Shown: positions 8,875 to 17,809, numbered from the stretch's first letter. The stretch: 40,365 nucleotides of DNA from Thermoleophilia bacterium (GCA_014859345.1 JACUUL010000013.1:1-40365); one strand, 5' to 3'. A program made the numbers and translations. The notes: generated by a model from the letters alone, not told the origin.

Positions 8875-9666
8875 TTACCACAGCAGGGAAGATGCTTCCA
8901 AGCCTGCCTGTTTTTCGCCGGCGGCCATTGTCAGAACCCATGGCCCCTGAGCCGTGACCGCCACCGTGTGCTCAAAATGAGCCGACAGGCTGCCATCCGC
9001 CGTGGATACTGCCCATTCGTCCTCACCCACGCTTACCCGGTGCGTGCCCGCGTTCACCATGGGCTCGATGGCCAGAACCATGCCTTCCTTGAGCTCCGGC
9101 CCCTCCCCGGGCGTCCCGAAATTGGGGATCTGGGGCGCCTCGTGCATCTTGCGCCCGATGCCATGGCCCACGAGTGTCCGCACCACGGAAAAACCGTTGG
9201 CCTCAACATAATCCTGAATCGCCGAGGACACATCGCCCAGGCGGTTTCCTGGCCGGCACCTGGCGATGGCGCGATTCAGCGATTCACTGGTCACATCCAT
9301 GAGCGTGCGCGCCAGCTTCCCGGCGTCGCCTATTTCCACTGTTATGGCGGCGTCGCCCACCCAGCCTGCCAGCGTCACGCCCACGTCCAGGCTGAGAATA
9401 TCGCCATCCCTGAGCCGGTATGGACCAGGGATGCCATGCACCACCGTGCTGTTCGGCGAGGCACAGATGGCCGCGGGATACCCTCTGTAACCCTTGAACG
9501 TCGGGACGCCCCCGCGCTCCCTGATAAACCTCTCCGCCAGGCGGTCCAGTTCAATGGTGGCCACCCCGGCCCGGCAATGCTCCTTGAGCATCTTGAGGCA
9601 ACCGGCCACGATTGCTCCGGCTGCGGCCATTTTTTCCAGCTGGGCCGGCGTCTTGTTTTTTATCAA
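8875..9666 (-). CDS. map: Methionine aminopeptidase, type I
   Basis: 263 aa. Removes the initiator Met from nascent proteins with small second residues. The five metal ligands are visible in context: D in LSLDVGV, D in VGDAAIT, H in [13 protein letters not shown] in AIEPMV and E in HFEHTV. There is no N-terminal zinc-finger extension. Start TTG gives [13 protein letters not shown], the normal family beginning, though its SD is weak. Sits 35 nt after adk and 1 nt before infA. Confidence 0.96.
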   Translation of the reverse strand: MIKNKTPAQLEKMAAAGAIVAGCLKMLKEHCRAGVATIELDRLAERFIRERGGVPTFKGYRGYPAAICASPNSTVVHGIPGPYRLRDGDILSLDVGVTLAGWVGDAAITVEIGDAGKLARTLMDVTSESLNRAIARCRPGNRLGDVSSAIQDYVEANGFSVVRTLVGHGIGRKMHEAPQIPNFGTPGEGPELKEGMVLAIEPMVNAGTHRVSVGEDEWAVSTADGSLSAHFEHTVAVTAQGPWVLTMAAGEKQAGLEASSLLW

Positions 9667-9701
9667 TTGACAGCCCAGCCCATAGAATGCTCCCGGATAG
9701 C

Positions 9702-10373
9702 TTACTCCTCGCGGTCCCTCGTCTCGATAAGCCTGTCTGCGATCCTTTTATAAATCTCATCCGGATGGCCGACACCGTCAATCCGGGCCAGCACCCCCCG
9801 GGCCTGGTAATACTCAATCAGTGGTTCGGTCTCGCTGCGATAAACCCGCAGCCGGTTGCGGACCGTCTCCTCGGTGTCGTCGCTGCGCTGATAAAGCTCT
9901 CCGCCGCACTCGTCACATATGTCTTCAGCCGCTGGCTGCTTGAATACGGTGTGATAAGGCCGGGCGCATTCCCGGCAGAGACGCCGGCCGGTGAGCCTTT
10001 GCACCAGTTCTTCATCATCAACGCTCATGGCCAGAGCCAGCTCGATCTTCCGGCCGCTGGCGGCCAGCGCCTTGTCCAGCTCCTGGGCCTGCACCAGGCT
10101 GCGCGGGAACCCGTCCAGCAGAAATCCGTTTTTACAATCCGGCTCGTCGAGCCGCTCCACGACGATGCCGATCACTACTTCATCGGGAACCAGATCACCG
10201 GCGTCCATATAGCCCTTGGCCTCTAGTCCCAGGCTGGTGCCTTTGGCTACCGCCTCCCGGAGCATGTCGCCGGTGGAGACGTGCGGCAGCCCGAACTCGT
10301 CCCGGATTCTCTCCGCCTGGGTTCCCTTTCCTGCACCGGGAGGGCCAAGCAAAATCACATTGAGCTGGGCCAT
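9702..10373 (-). CDS. adk: Adenylate kinase, long zinc-LID form
   Basis: 223 aa. Catalyses ATP + AMP = 2 ADP. The P-loop GPPGAGKGTQ is at 10-19, the AMP-binding segment STGDMLR follows, and GFLLDGFPRS is at about 83-92. The LID carries C133-x2-C136-x16-C153-x2-C156, a structural zinc site typical of Gram-positive enzymes. ATG start overlaps the secY stop by one base, suggesting translational coupling. Confidence 0.97.
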   Translation of the reverse strand: MAQLNVILLGPPGAGKGTQAERIRDEFGLPHVSTGDMLREAVAKGTSLGLEAKGYMDAGDLVPDEVVIGIVVERLDEPDCKNGFLLDGFPRSLVQAQELDKALAASGRKIELALAMSVDDEELVQRLTGRRLCRECARPYHTVFKQPAAEDICDECGGELYQRSDDTEETVRNRLRVYRSETEPLIEYYQARGVLARIDGVGHPDEIYKRIADRLIETRDREE

Positions 10374-11620
10374 TACTTCAGAAATCCTTCATAATGACGC
10401 ATCAGCAACTGCGACTCCATCTGCTTCATCGTCTGCAGGGCCACGCCGACTACGATCAGGATCGAAGTGCCCCCGAAAAAGAACGGGATGTTGAGCAAAA
10501 TTATCAGAACATTAGGCAGCGTGGCAACGGCTGCCAGAAACAGGGCTCCCGGCAGGGTGAGCCTGGTGAGAACCCGGTCCAGAAACTCAGCAGTAGGCCT
10601 TCCCGGCCTGATGCCGGGAATGAAGCCCCCGTATTTTTTCAAATCGTTCGCCCGTTCCAGGGGATCAAACTGCACTGCCGTATAGAAATAAGTAAAACCG
10701 ACGATGAATATCGCCTGCAGGATCAGGAACGGGGCACCCGAGGGGCCAAGGAAGTCGGAAACGCTCTTCATGAACTCTCCGGGGAAGAACTGCGCCAGCG
10801 TCGGAGGGAACATGAGGACCGAAGACGCGAAGATGACCGGGATAACTCCTGCCATGTTGATGGAAAGCGGCAGGTATGTGCTGCCGCCGGTGGTCATCCT
10901 GCGCCCCACCTGCCGCTTGGCGTACTGGATATTGATGCGCCTTTGCCCCTCCTGAACCAGGACGATGCCCACGACTACGACGGCGCCGATGACAACCAGA
11001 ATGATGATGGGCACCAGAGACATGGTGAAAAGCCTGGGGACGGCGGGAACAAGGCCGGCGACAATGCTGGCGAAGATCAGCAGCGAGATGCCGTTGCCGA
11101 TTCCCCGCTGGGTGATCAGCTCGCCGATCCACATCAGCAGGGCGGTGCCGGCGGTCAATGTCAGAACAATAGTGTAGAACTTCATCGGAGTCAGATCCGG
11201 GATAGCTCCCTGGGCCTGAAACAGGGCGGTATAACCGATAGCCTGCGCAAGAGCCAGCACGATAGTGAGATAGCGGGTGTACTGGGTTATCTTGCGCTGT
11301 CCGGCCTCGCCTTCGCGGGCCAGCTCCTTGAGCCTCGGGAACGCCATCGTCATCAACTGCAAGATAATTGAAGCCGTGATGTATGGCATGATGCCCAAGG
11401 CGAACACCGCGAACTGAGAGAGCGCCCCTCCTGAAAAAAGATTGAGGAATCCGAGCACGCCGGCCGCGCCTTCCGAGATAAACTCCTGAACGGCCTCGAT
11501 ATCAACACCCGGCACCGGCACATGCGCCCCGAAACGGTAGATTATGATCATGGCGCCGGTGAAGATCAGCTTTGTCCTGAGCTCCGGGATCTTCCACGCG
11601 TTTGCCATCGCAGCAAGCAA
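10373..11620 (-). CDS. secY: Preprotein translocase channel subunit SecY
   Basis: 415 aa, about ten hydrophobic segments. SecY forms the protein-conducting channel with SecE (also encoded here). Family motifs: the early GAHVPVPGVD, GIMPYITASIILQLM near the second helix, TQRGIGNGISLLIFA, and YAKRQVGRRMTTGG in the cytosolic loop used by SecA and ribosome. Start TTG at 11620 has GGAGG 9 nt upstream within the end of rplO; an ATG lies four codons later. Confidence 0.97.
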   Translation of the reverse strand: MLAAMANAWKIPELRTKLIFTGAMIIIYRFGAHVPVPGVDIEAVQEFISEGAAGVLGFLNLFSGGALSQFAVFALGIMPYITASIILQLMTMAFPRLKELAREGEAGQRKITQYTRYLTIVLALAQAIGYTALFQAQGAIPDLTPMKFYTIVLTLTAGTALLMWIGELITQRGIGNGISLLIFASIVAGLVPAVPRLFTMSLVPIIILVVIGAVVVVGIVLVQEGQRRINIQYAKRQVGRRMTTGGSTYLPLSINMAGVIPVIFASSVLMFPPTLAQFFPGEFMKSVSDFLGPSGAPFLILQAIFIVGFTYFYTAVQFDPLERANDLKKYGGFIPGIRPGRPTAEFLDRVLTRLTLPGALFLAAVATLPNVLIILLNIPFFFGGTSILIVVGVALQTMKQMESQLLMRHYEGFLK

Positions 11621-11621
11621 C

Positions 11622-12155
11622 TCAGATGACCTCCGCCTTGCCGCCGGCCGCCTCGATTTTTTCCCTGGCCGATTTACTGAAACCTTGCGCCTTCACAATC
11701 AGGGCGACCTCCAGCTCTCCGTGGCCAAGAATCTTCACGGGCAGCTTGGTATTCTTGATGATGCCCGCCGCCACGAGAGCTTCCGGCGTTACCTCGGTGC
11801 CCGCCTCGAAGCCAGCCAGTCGCGCCACGTTCACACCCGTCGTGCTGGTGCGGAACGGGCCGAACGGCATGCTCATCTTCTTGTTGGGTCCCCGCAGTTT
11901 GGACACCCGCATATAAAGAGGCATCTGGCCGCCCTCATAGCCGGGCCGGACTCCGCCGCCGGACCTGCTGTTAAATCCCTTGTGCCCGCGGCCGGAAGTC
12001 TTGCCATGGCCGCTGCCAAGGCCGCGGCCCAGACGTTTCCTGACGTGCCTGGCCCCGGCGCCGGGCTTGAGATTATGAAGGCCGATGTAGCCCTCTGCTT
12101 CTGCAGCTTTTTCTGCTTCAGCTTCTTTTTTTTCTTTTTTTTCTTCTGCGCTCAT
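11622..12155 (-). CDS. rplO: 50S ribosomal protein L15 with acidic/lysine N-terminal extension
   Basis: 177 aa, longer than the usual 145-150. The L15 core starts near residue 22 (GLHNLKPGAGARHVRKRLGRG) and ends normally (AAGGKAEVI). The first 21 residues are almost only E, K and A, and are encoded by two successive A8 tracts separated by one G, a sequence prone to slippage. L15 helps late assembly of the large subunit. The ATG has no strong SD. Canonical position before secY. Confidence 0.95.
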   Translation of the reverse strand: MSAEEKKEKKEAEAEKAAEAEGYIGLHNLKPGAGARHVRKRLGRGLGSGHGKTSGRGHKGFNSRSGGGVRPGYEGGQMPLYMRVSKLRGPNKKMSMPFGPFRTSTTGVNVARLAGFEAGTEVTPEALVAAGIIKNTKLPVKILGHGELEVALIVKAQGFSKSAREKIEAAGGKAEVI

Positions 12156-12162
12156 GCTTAAT

Positions 12163-12254
12163 CAGGTTTCCTGTTTCCGGGTCAACGCGTTATCGCTTCC
12201 GTTTGAATTTGGCAGCCGGGTCCCGGGAATTATGGAAGCCCGGAAACCGGAAAC
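12163..12254. repeat. GGAAACCGG-type spacer repeat, rpmD-rplO gap
   Basis: Plus strand has caggtttcctgtttccggg on one side of the gap and cccggaaaccggaaacg on the other, so the two ends could pair. It fills nearly the whole 100-nt spacer between rpmD and rplO. Confidence 0.55.
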
Positions 12255-12255
12255 G

Positions 12256-12435
12256 CTACTTGACTTCCTCTACCTCGAGCAGGTACCGGACCTTGTGAAC
12301 CATCCCTCTGATCTGCGGCGTGTCGTCATGAACCACGGAATCGTTGATGCGCTTCAGCCCCAGGGCCCTGACGGTACGGCGATGGTCCTGCTTTCTGCCG
12401 ATAATGCTCTTTCTTTGAGTTACCTTAAGCTTCAA
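12256..12435 (-). CDS. rpmD: 50S ribosomal protein L30
   Basis: 59 aa from the TTG at 12435, which has GGAGA 7 nt upstream and gives the usual [15 protein letters not shown] start. The track's GTG at 12453 would add six residues and overlap rpsE by 29 nt. The core [20 protein letters not shown] is typical. L30 packs on 23S rRNA domain II. It overlaps the end of rpsE by 11 nt, so the two are likely coupled. Confidence 0.94.
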   Translation of the reverse strand: MKLKVTQRKSIIGRKQDHRRTVRALGLKRINDSVVHDDTPQIRGMVHKVRYLLEVEEVK

Positions 12436-12988
12436 CTTGCTTCTCCGCTTCACCCTGATCCTGCTTTTCGCTTCCCAGTATCTCCGTTATGGTCTTCCCT
12501 CTGAGTCTGGCCACCTGGACCGGATCCTTCAGGTTGCTGAGACCATCGATGCTGGCCCGCACCATGTTGATGGGATTGGTTGTCCCCAGGCATTTGGCCA
12601 GCACGTCACGGACACCCGCCAGCTCCAGCACCGCCCGCACGCCGCCGCCGGCAATGATGCCGGTGCCCGGTGAGGCGGGCTTCAGCAGCACCCGGCCGGC
12701 GCCGTAATGGCCTGTTACCTCGTGGGTGATAGTAGATTTGTACTTGGGAACGCGGAACAGATTCTTCTTGGCATCCTCAACCGCCTTGGAGATCGCCAGT
12801 GGCACCTCCTTGGCCTTGCCGTAGCCGACTCCCACGCGGTTAACTCCATCGCCCACGACCACCAGAGCCGTAAAGGAGAACCTCCGGCCGCCCTTGACGA
12901 CCTTGGCCACGCGGTTGATGTGAACCACTTTCTCCTGCAGCTCGGGCGCCCTGGGTCCAATCTCGATTTTATCGAATTCGTCCGCCAT
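12425..12988 (-). CDS. rpsE: 30S ribosomal protein S5
   Basis: 187 aa. S5 lies at the mRNA entry channel and affects decoding accuracy and helicase function. The double-stranded RNA-binding-like N-domain ([20 protein letters not shown], then [17 protein letters not shown]) and the ribosomal C-domain ([19 protein letters not shown]) are intact. The C-terminus ends in a short charged tail ([13 protein letters not shown]). Located between rplR and rpmD. Confidence 0.97.
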   Translation of the reverse strand: MADEFDKIEIGPRAPELQEKVVHINRVAKVVKGGRRFSFTALVVVGDGVNRVGVGYGKAKEVPLAISKAVEDAKKNLFRVPKYKSTITHEVTGHYGAGRVLLKPASPGTGIIAGGGVRAVLELAGVRDVLAKCLGTTNPINMVRASIDGLSNLKDPVQVARLRGKTITEILGSEKQDQGEAEKQVEA

Positions 12989-12989
12989 C

Positions 12990-13358
12990 CTAGAAATCTA
13001 AACCTCCCTTTCGCACCCCTTCAGCCAATGCCTTTACGCGGCCATGGTAAAGGTAACCGCCACGATCAAAGACAATCTTTTCTATGTTTTTTTCCTTCGC
13101 CCTGCCGGCGAGTATCTCTCCCACCTTCTCCGCCATCTTGCTCTTGTCGAGACCGGCATCCTTAACTTCCCGGGAGGAAGCTGAAACCATTGTCTTTCCT
13201 TCCAGGTCATCAATGACCTGGGCGAAGATGCCTCTGTTGCTACGGAACACGGTCAGGCGCGGACGCTCAGCTGTTCCCTGAACGCGGCGGCGCACCCGCC
13301 GTTGGCGGCGCACCCGCTGCCGGCCCCTGCCTATGATCTGCTCTTTGGTCTTGGCCAT
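12990..13358 (-). CDS. rplR: 50S ribosomal protein L18
   Basis: 122 aa. Binds 5S rRNA in the central protuberance with L5. The N-terminus is arginine-rich ([19 protein letters not shown]), followed by [20 protein letters not shown] and the [18 protein letters not shown] end. ATG start, spc-operon position between rplF and rpsE. Confidence 0.97.
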   Translation of the reverse strand: MAKTKEQIIGRGRQRVRRQRRVRRRVQGTAERPRLTVFRSNRGIFAQVIDDLEGKTMVSASSREVKDAGLDKSKMAEKVGEILAGRAKEKNIEKIVFDRGGYLYHGRVKALAEGVRKGGLDF

Positions 13359-13373
13359 GACGTTAATCCTTGT

Positions 13374-13907
13374 TTAGGCTCTCTTGCCGACCTTGCGGCG
13401 GATATGTTCCTCAGCGTATTTGATGCCCTTGCCCTTATAGGGCTCGGGTGGCCGCAGGGAACGAATTTTCGCAGCCAGTTGCCCCACAACCTGTTTGTCG
13501 ATTCCCTTGACGATGATCTGGGTGTTCTTGGGCACTTCGAACTCCGTGTCTGGCTCGGGGTGGACAAGCTCGGGATGCGACTTCCCCAGCAGCAACTCCA
13601 GATTCTTCCCCTTCAGCTGGGCACGGTAACCTACGCCATTAATCTCGAGCTCCCGGACGAATCCTCTGGTTACACCTTCCACCATGTTCGCGATCAGGGT
13701 CCTGGTCAGCCCGTGCAACGCCCGGTGGGGACCCCGGTCCGAGGGCCGGCGGACCAGCACCGCGCCTTCCTCCATGACGATTTCCATCTCCGGTGAATAG
13801 TTGCCGGAGAGATGCCCCTTGGGGCCTTTGACATGCACGTCATGACCGTCGATTCTTACCTCGACGTCTTCCGGTATTGGTATTGGCGCTCTTCCGATTC
13901 TTGACAC
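13374..13907 (-). CDS. rplF: 50S ribosomal protein L6
   Basis: 177 aa. L6 sits near the sarcin-ricin loop and factor-binding site. Motifs: MSRIGRAPIPIPEDVEV, HGLTRTLIANMVEGVTRGF, and the C-terminal EPYKGKGIKYAEEHIRRKVG. Start GTG, with GGGAG 10 nt upstream. The 109-nt gap to rpsH upstream contains a MITE-like inverted repeat. Confidence 0.97.
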   Translation of the reverse strand: MSRIGRAPIPIPEDVEVRIDGHDVHVKGPKGHLSGNYSPEMEIVMEEGAVLVRRPSDRGPHRALHGLTRTLIANMVEGVTRGFVRELEINGVGYRAQLKGKNLELLLGKSHPELVHPEPDTEFEVPKNTQIIVKGIDKQVVGQLAAKIRSLRPPEPYKGKGIKYAEEHIRRKVGKRA

Positions 13908-13934
13908 TGACTAATTGCTCCCGTTTCTTTTCTC

Positions 13935-13998
13935 TGTCATTCTGAGGGGCGAAGCCCGAAGAATCCCGTGATCCTTCGCCCGCTCAGGTTGTCAAACT
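13935..13998. repeat. MITE-like inverted repeat in the rpsH-rplF spacer
   Basis: Arms TCTGAGGGGCGAAG (13941-13954) and CTTCGCCCGCTCAGG (13974-13988) are near-complementary and could form one long imperfect hairpin. The text gtcattctgaggggcgaag resembles a class of small dispersed repeats seen in many environmental bacterial genomes; that resemblance is from memory. It has no coding content. Confidence 0.6.
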
Positions 13999-14016
13999 TG
14001 CGATATCCGATGATGT

Positions 14017-14415
14017 TTACCATATGAAACAGACAACCTCGCCGCCGATGCCCTGCTTCTCGGCCTGGCGACCGGTCATCAACCCTTTCGATGTGGATAA
14101 GACCGCGGTGCCCAGCCCTCCAAGAACGCGGGGTATCCGATCCTTGCGGGCGTATACCCGGCGACCCGGCTTGCTGACGCGCTTGAGGCCGGAGATCACC
14201 CGCTGCTTGTCGCGGCCGTACTTGAGATCCAGGACGATGTTGTCAAAGCTCTCGCCCCGGACAATCGCGTAGTCGTTGATGTAGCCCTCTTCTTTCAGAA
14301 GCCTGGCTATCTCCGCTTTTAGCGTCGACGAGGGCATTTCGACGCTGTCCTTGAAGCCGTTGTTGGCGTTCCGGATACGCGTGAGCATATCGGCTATGGG
14401 ATCGTTAACTGTCAT
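14017..14415 (-). CDS. rpsH: 30S ribosomal protein S8
   Basis: 132 aa. A primary 16S rRNA-binding protein of the central domain. MTVNDPIADMLTRIRNAN opens it and STSKGLMTGRQAEKQGIGGEV closes it, both diagnostic. ATG start with AGGAGG upstream. Follows rpsN. In E. coli S8 autoregulates the spc operon by binding near rplE. Confidence 0.97.
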   Translation of the reverse strand: MTVNDPIADMLTRIRNANNGFKDSVEMPSSTLKAEIARLLKEEGYINDYAIVRGESFDNIVLDLKYGRDKQRVISGLKRVSKPGRRVYARKDRIPRVLGGLGTAVLSTSKGLMTGRQAEKQGIGGEVVCFIW

Positions 14416-14431
14416 TTCCTTTGACTTCCTC

Positions 14432-14617
14432 CTACCAGCTGGACTTGGTCAGGCCTGGAATAACTCCCCGGTGCGCCAGCTCCCTCAGGCAAATCCGGCA
14501 AAGACCGAACTTGCGATAGTAGCCGCGAGGCCGGCCGCACCGGCGGCAGCGGTGATAGCCCCTGCTGCTGTACTTTGGTTCCCGGCTGGATTTGACCTTT
14601 AATGATGTTTTGGCCAT
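14432..14617 (-). CDS. rpsN: 30S ribosomal protein S14, type Z
   Basis: 61 aa from ATG 14617 (GGAG 6 nt upstream); the track adds one residue through a TTG. This is the short zinc-binding S14: C24-x2-C27 and C40-x2-C43 flank [13 protein letters not shown]14 sits in the 30S head and stabilises the decoding region late in assembly. The type Z form and its place between rplE and rpsH are typical of Gram-positive and deep lineages. Confidence 0.97.
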   Translation of the reverse strand: MAKTSLKVKSSREPKYSSRGYHRCRRCGRPRGYYRKFGLCRICLRELAHRGVIPGLTKSSW

Positions 14618-14626
14618 CAAACTCTC

Positions 14627-15169
14627 CTAACGCTCACGGAAGGGCATTCCCAGCCCGGCAAGCAGGGCGCGGCCCTCTTCGTCAGTCCGGGCTGTGGTAG
14701 TGATCGTCACGTCCATTCCCCTGGTCTGGGTCACCTTGTCGTAATCGATTTCCGGAAAGATGATCTCCTCCTTCAGGCCCAGGGACATGTTCCCTCTGCC
14801 GTCGAACGATTTCAGGCTTATGCCTCTAAAATCACGGATGCGGGGCAGGGCGATCGAAACCAGCCTGTCGAGAAACTCGTACATGCGCCGGCCTCTGAGG
14901 GTGACGGTGCAACCGACCGGCATTCCTTCACGCACCTTGAAGCCGGCTATCGATTTGCGGGCCCGCGTCAATTTCGGCCTCTGCCCGGTAATGGTCGACA
15001 TTTCCTCCATGGCTTCATCCAGCAGTTTGGCATCCGTCTTGGCCTCGCCGATACCCATGTTGACGGTGATCTTGGCGACCCTGGGCACCTGCATGACGTT
15101 CTTGTAGCGCAACTCTTCACGCAGCTGCGGCAATATCTCGTTTTCGTATCTGTCTTTTAATCTGGCCAT
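14627..15169 (-). CDS. rplE: 50S ribosomal protein L5
   Basis: 180 aa. Binds 5S rRNA and forms the central-protuberance bridge to S13. Motifs: [53 protein letters not shown] and [24 protein letters not shown] start. Position between rplX and rpsN canonical. Confidence 0.97.
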   Translation of the reverse strand: MARLKDRYENEILPQLREELRYKNVMQVPRVAKITVNMGIGEAKTDAKLLDEAMEEMSTITGQRPKLTRARKSIAGFKVREGMPVGCTVTLRGRRMYEFLDRLVSIALPRIRDFRGISLKSFDGRGNMSLGLKEEIIFPEIDYDKVTQTRGMDVTITTTARTDEEGRALLAGLGMPFRER

Positions 15170-15199
15170 AATATGTTTTTTAGTTTGCTACCAGGCATG

Positions 15200-15246
15200 A
15201 GTTTCCGGGTTTTCCCCCGGAAACCGGCCTGAAAACCGGGAACTCC
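15200..15246. repeat. GGAAACCGG-type spacer repeat with hairpin, rplE-rplX gap
   Basis: A 9-bp perfect stem (gtttccggg at 15201-15209, cccggaaac at 15216-15224, 6-nt loop) followed by a further accgg...aaaaccggg copy. It lies wholly between rplX and rplE. Confidence 0.6.
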
Positions 15247-15247
15247 C

Positions 15248-15568
15248 TTATTCGTACTCCCCGCCGCACTGCTTGCAGACTCGCAGGCGTCCCCCGTCGG
15301 TCCGCTTGATGCCCAGGCGAACAGGCTCATTGCAGCTCGGGCAGAGGAACATCACGTTGGACATGTGGATGGACGCCTCGCGCTCGATGGTCCCCTGGGG
15401 ATTCTTGCGCGACGGTTTGGCATGCCGTTTCACCATGTTCAACCGCTCCACAACCACCCGCTGCTTCTCGGGCAAGACCCTGAGGATCTTGCCGGTCTTG
15501 CCCCGGGCCTTGCCGCTTATCACCTGGACGGTGTCGCCCTTCCGTATTTTCATTTTGGTTGTTTTCAT
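15248..15568 (-). CDS. rplX: 50S ribosomal protein L24 with zinc-ribbon-like C-terminus
   Basis: 106 aa. L24 starts large-subunit assembly and sits near the tunnel exit. The KOW motif ([20 protein letters not shown]) is near residues 9-28. The C-terminal part has two CxxC pairs (CPSC near 75, CKQC near 97), a putative zinc site seen in some bacterial L24 proteins but not E. coli. ATG start. Position between rplN and rplE canonical. Confidence 0.96.
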   Translation of the reverse strand: MKTTKMKIRKGDTVQVISGKARGKTGKILRVLPEKQRVVVERLNMVKRHAKPSRKNPQGTIEREASIHMSNVMFLCPSCNEPVRLGIKRTDGGRLRVCKQCGGEYE

Positions 15569-15605
15569 ATTACCGTTGCTACTTTTTTGCCGTTATTCTT
15601 TTCAG

Positions 15606-15622
15606 TACCAGGTATCTGGCAG
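15606..15622. repeat. GATACCTGG-type spacer repeat, rplX-rplN gap
   Basis: taccaggtatctggcag, a near-palindrome resembling tracts at about 30637 and 35591 and, more loosely, about 2373, all in intergenic or leader DNA. Confidence 0.45.
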
Positions 15623-15644
15623 CCCGTTCAGGACCCGAAAACAA

Positions 15645-16013
15645 TCACAACACTTCCGGCGCCAGCGAGACGATCTTCATGAAATTCCTGTCCCTCAGCT
15701 CGCGGGCCACGGGGCCGAAGATACGGGTGCCCCGCGGGTTTTGAGCGGCGTCAATGAGCACCGCCGCGTTCTCGTCAAAGGCAATGAAGGTCCCGTCCTT
15801 GCGTCCAAACTCCTTCTTGGTACGGACTATGACAGCTTTTACAACCTCGCCTTTCTTGACAGATCCTCCAGGCGCGGCTGTTTTGACCGTTCCCACTATG
15901 GTGTCGCCAACACTGGCCGAACGCCGCCGGGATCCGCCCATGATCCTGATGCAGAGAATCTCCCGGGCGCCGGTGTTATCCGCAACTTTTAGCCTTGTCT
16001 CAACCTGTATCAA
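15645..16013 (-). CDS. rplN: 50S ribosomal protein L14
   Basis: 122 aa, exact family length. Lies at the subunit interface (bridge B8). Motifs: [35 protein letters not shown], and [26 protein letters not shown]. Start TTG, with AGGA 11 nt upstream inside a GGAAACCGG-like tract, so the SD is poor. Between rpsQ and rplX. Confidence 0.97.
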   Translation of the reverse strand: MIQVETRLKVADNTGAREILCIRIMGGSRRRSASVGDTIVGTVKTAAPGGSVKKGEVVKAVIVRTKKEFGRKDGTFIAFDENAAVLIDAAQNPRGTRIFGPVARELRDRNFMKIVSLAPEVL

Positions 16014-16027
16014 TCGAAGAAGTGTCC

Positions 16028-16092
16028 TGTTTCCGTTCCGGTTTCATGGTTTCCAATGCTTCTCCGGGTTCGTTGAAACCGGGAACCGGAAA
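16028..16092. repeat. GGAAACCGG-type spacer repeat, rplN-rpsQ gap
   Basis: Several CCGGTTTC/GAAACCGG units fill the gap. The 8-nt arms ccggtttc (16038-16045) and gaaaccgg (16075-16082) are perfectly complementary. The rplN ribosome-binding region is part of the tract. Confidence 0.6.
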
Positions 16093-16097
16093 TAATC

Positions 16098-16370
16098 CTA
16101 TTTTGCCTTTTCCAGTATCTCCACCAGCCGCCAGCGCTTGTTCTTTGACAATGGCCTGGTCTCGCAAATCCGCACAAGATCGCCGACGCCGGCATCGTTG
16201 TTCTCGTCGTGCACGGCCAGCTTGCGCGACTGGCGCACGGTTTTTCCGTAAAGCCGGTGCGGTTTCGAGATATCGATGCGAACAGTGATGGTTTTGTCCA
16301 TCCCGTCACTGGTCACAACCCCGCGCCGCTCCTTGCGCGGGTTGACCCCTTTTACTCTTTCCTTAGCCAA
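16098..16370 (-). CDS. rpsQ: 30S ribosomal protein S17
   Basis: 90 aa. OB-fold protein binding the 16S 5' domain. Motifs: [39 protein letters not shown] and [15 protein letters not shown]. Start TTG with GGAGG about 8 nt upstream. Sits 16 nt after rpmC. Confidence 0.97.
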   Translation of the reverse strand: MAKERVKGVNPRKERRGVVTSDGMDKTITVRIDISKPHRLYGKTVRQSRKLAVHDENNDAGVGDLVRICETRPLSKNKRWRLVEILEKAK

Positions 16371-16386
16371 TCCCTGTCCTCCCGGG

Positions 16387-16599
16387 TTAAGTCCCGGCCT
16401 TCCGGGTCTCGCCGGCCAGCCGCTGGTTCTTCACAGTCAGGATGCGGGCAATGTCCTGCCGCACCAGTCTCAATTTCCTGGGATTATCCAGCTGGCCCGT
16501 CGCCTGCTGGAATCTCAGGTTGAACAGCTGTTTGCGAGAATCACTCAATTTCTCACTCAGCTCGTCATCGCTCAAATCACGCAGTTCGTTGGCTTTCAA
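16387..16599 (-). CDS. rpmC: 50S ribosomal protein L29
   Basis: 70 aa. Lies beside L23 at the tunnel exit, where chaperones and SRP dock. Two-helix pattern: [18 protein letters not shown], then [20 protein letters not shown]. Start TTG overlaps the rplP stop (TTGA), so the pair is translationally coupled. Confidence 0.97.
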   Translation of the reverse strand: MKANELRDLSDDELSEKLSDSRKQLFNLRFQQATGQLDNPRKLRLVRQDIARILTVKNQRLAGETRKAGT

Positions 16600-17015
16600 T
16601 GGAGATCCCCCTCCCGGCTGACGAATTTACACTTCACCGAAAGCTTGTGGGAAGCAAGCCGCATGGCTTCCCTGGCCACCGGCTCAGGCACTCCGGAGAG
16701 CTCGAACATCACCCGCCCGGGCTTGACCACGGCCACCCATTGCTCGGGAGAGCCCTTGCCGCCGCCCATGCGCGTCTCGGCGGGTTTCTCGGTGACCGGC
16801 TTGTGCGGGAATATATTTATCCATACCTTGCCACCCCGTTTTATGTGACGCGTGATGGCGACCCGGGCCGATTCGATCTGCCGGTTGGTGATCCAGCCGG
16901 GCTCCAGCGCTTTCAGGCCATATTCTCCGTACTCCACCCGGTTGCCGCCCTTGGATTGACCCCGCATGCGGCCCCTGTGCTGCTTCCGGTATTTTAATTT
17001 CTTGGGTAAAAGCAT
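16596..17015 (-). CDS. rplP: 50S ribosomal protein L16
   Basis: 139 aa. Contacts A-site tRNA and is needed late in 50S assembly. Motifs: [37 protein letters not shown] and [22 protein letters not shown] start. A 91-nt gap with a repeat-like sequence separates it from rpsC. Confidence 0.97.
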   Translation of the reverse strand: MLLPKKLKYRKQHRGRMRGQSKGGNRVEYGEYGLKALEPGWITNRQIESARVAITRHIKRGGKVWINIFPHKPVTEKPAETRMGGGKGSPEQWVAVVKPGRVMFELSGVPEPVAREAMRLASHKLSVKCKFVSREGDLH

Positions 17016-17040
17016 CTAATCCATTTTCCTCTTCTGTCTT

Positions 17041-17100
17041 TCCGGGACAGGCCCAAATGATCTAATGACCTGAGATCCTTTGCCTCGCCCGGGACGACAT
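17041..17100. repeat. Dispersed-repeat-like sequence, rplP-rpsC gap
   Basis: The stretch ending gagatcctttgcctcgcccgggacgaca has the same general build (gat-cctt-...-cgccc...gaca) as the inverted repeat between rpsH and rplF, in the opposite orientation. Weak by eye. Confidence 0.35.
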
Positions 17101-17106
17101 TTAACC

Positions 17107-17808
17107 TTACTTCCGCCTCTGCTGGTCGACTCCGCCCAGGGTGCGCGCGTTTCTCTTGTCGGCAGCATCGCTGCTGAAGCCGGCGGGCATGATCTCGCCC
17201 TTGTTTATCCATACCTTGACGCCGATGCGTCCGAAGGTGGTACGGGCTTCAGTGAAACCATAATCGATATCTGCCCGCAGGGTATGCAACGGCACGCGCC
17301 CCTCGCTGTAGCCCTCGGTGCGCGCCATCTCCGCGCCTCCCAGGCGTCCGGCACAGGCGACCTTGATTCCCTCGGCTCCGGACCGGATTGCCGATGTTAT
17401 CGCCCGTTTCATGGCCCGCCGGAAAGCGACCCGGCCCTCCAGCTGCTCGGCGATGGACTGGGCCACCAGATTGGCATCCAGCTCCGGCCGCTTGACCTCG
17501 ATGATGTTGGCCTGTATCGCCTTGCCGGTCATGTCATGCAATTCCTTGCGCAACGCATCCACCTCGGCTCCGCTTTTTCCGATGACGATGCCGGGACGGG
17601 CGGTGTGTATGTCGACGGTGATCTTCTGGGCATCTTTTTTGATGTGAATGTCCGAGAGCGCCGCGTGTCGCAGCTTTTTTCGTATATGCGCCCGGATCTC
17701 CAGATCCTCGATTAAAAAATTGGCAAATTCTTTCTCGGTATACCAGTGAGATTTCCAGTCATGGATGATTCCCAGCCTCAGGCCGCCTGGATGCACTTTC
17801 TGACCCAC
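17107..17808 (-). CDS. rpsC: 30S ribosomal protein S3
   Basis: 233 aa. With S4 and S5 it forms the mRNA entry channel. [20 protein letters not shown] opens it; a KH domain with [22 protein letters not shown] follows; the C-domain has [20 protein letters not shown]. Start GTG with AGGAGG 6 nt upstream. Immediately after rplV. Confidence 0.97.
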   Translation of the reverse strand: MGQKVHPGGLRLGIIHDWKSHWYTEKEFANFLIEDLEIRAHIRKKLRHAALSDIHIKKDAQKITVDIHTARPGIVIGKSGAEVDALRKELHDMTGKAIQANIIEVKRPELDANLVAQSIAEQLEGRVAFRRAMKRAITSAIRSGAEGIKVACAGRLGGAEMARTEGYSEGRVPLHTLRADIDYGFTEARTTFGRIGVKVWINKGEIMPAGFSSDAADKRNARTLGGVDQQRRK

Positions 17809-17809
17809 T

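Noticed and set aside
15200-16092. Possible CRISPR-like array from recurring GGAAACCGG words
   Set aside because: Units are degenerate, not evenly spaced, and separated by whole ribosomal genes; no cas genes.
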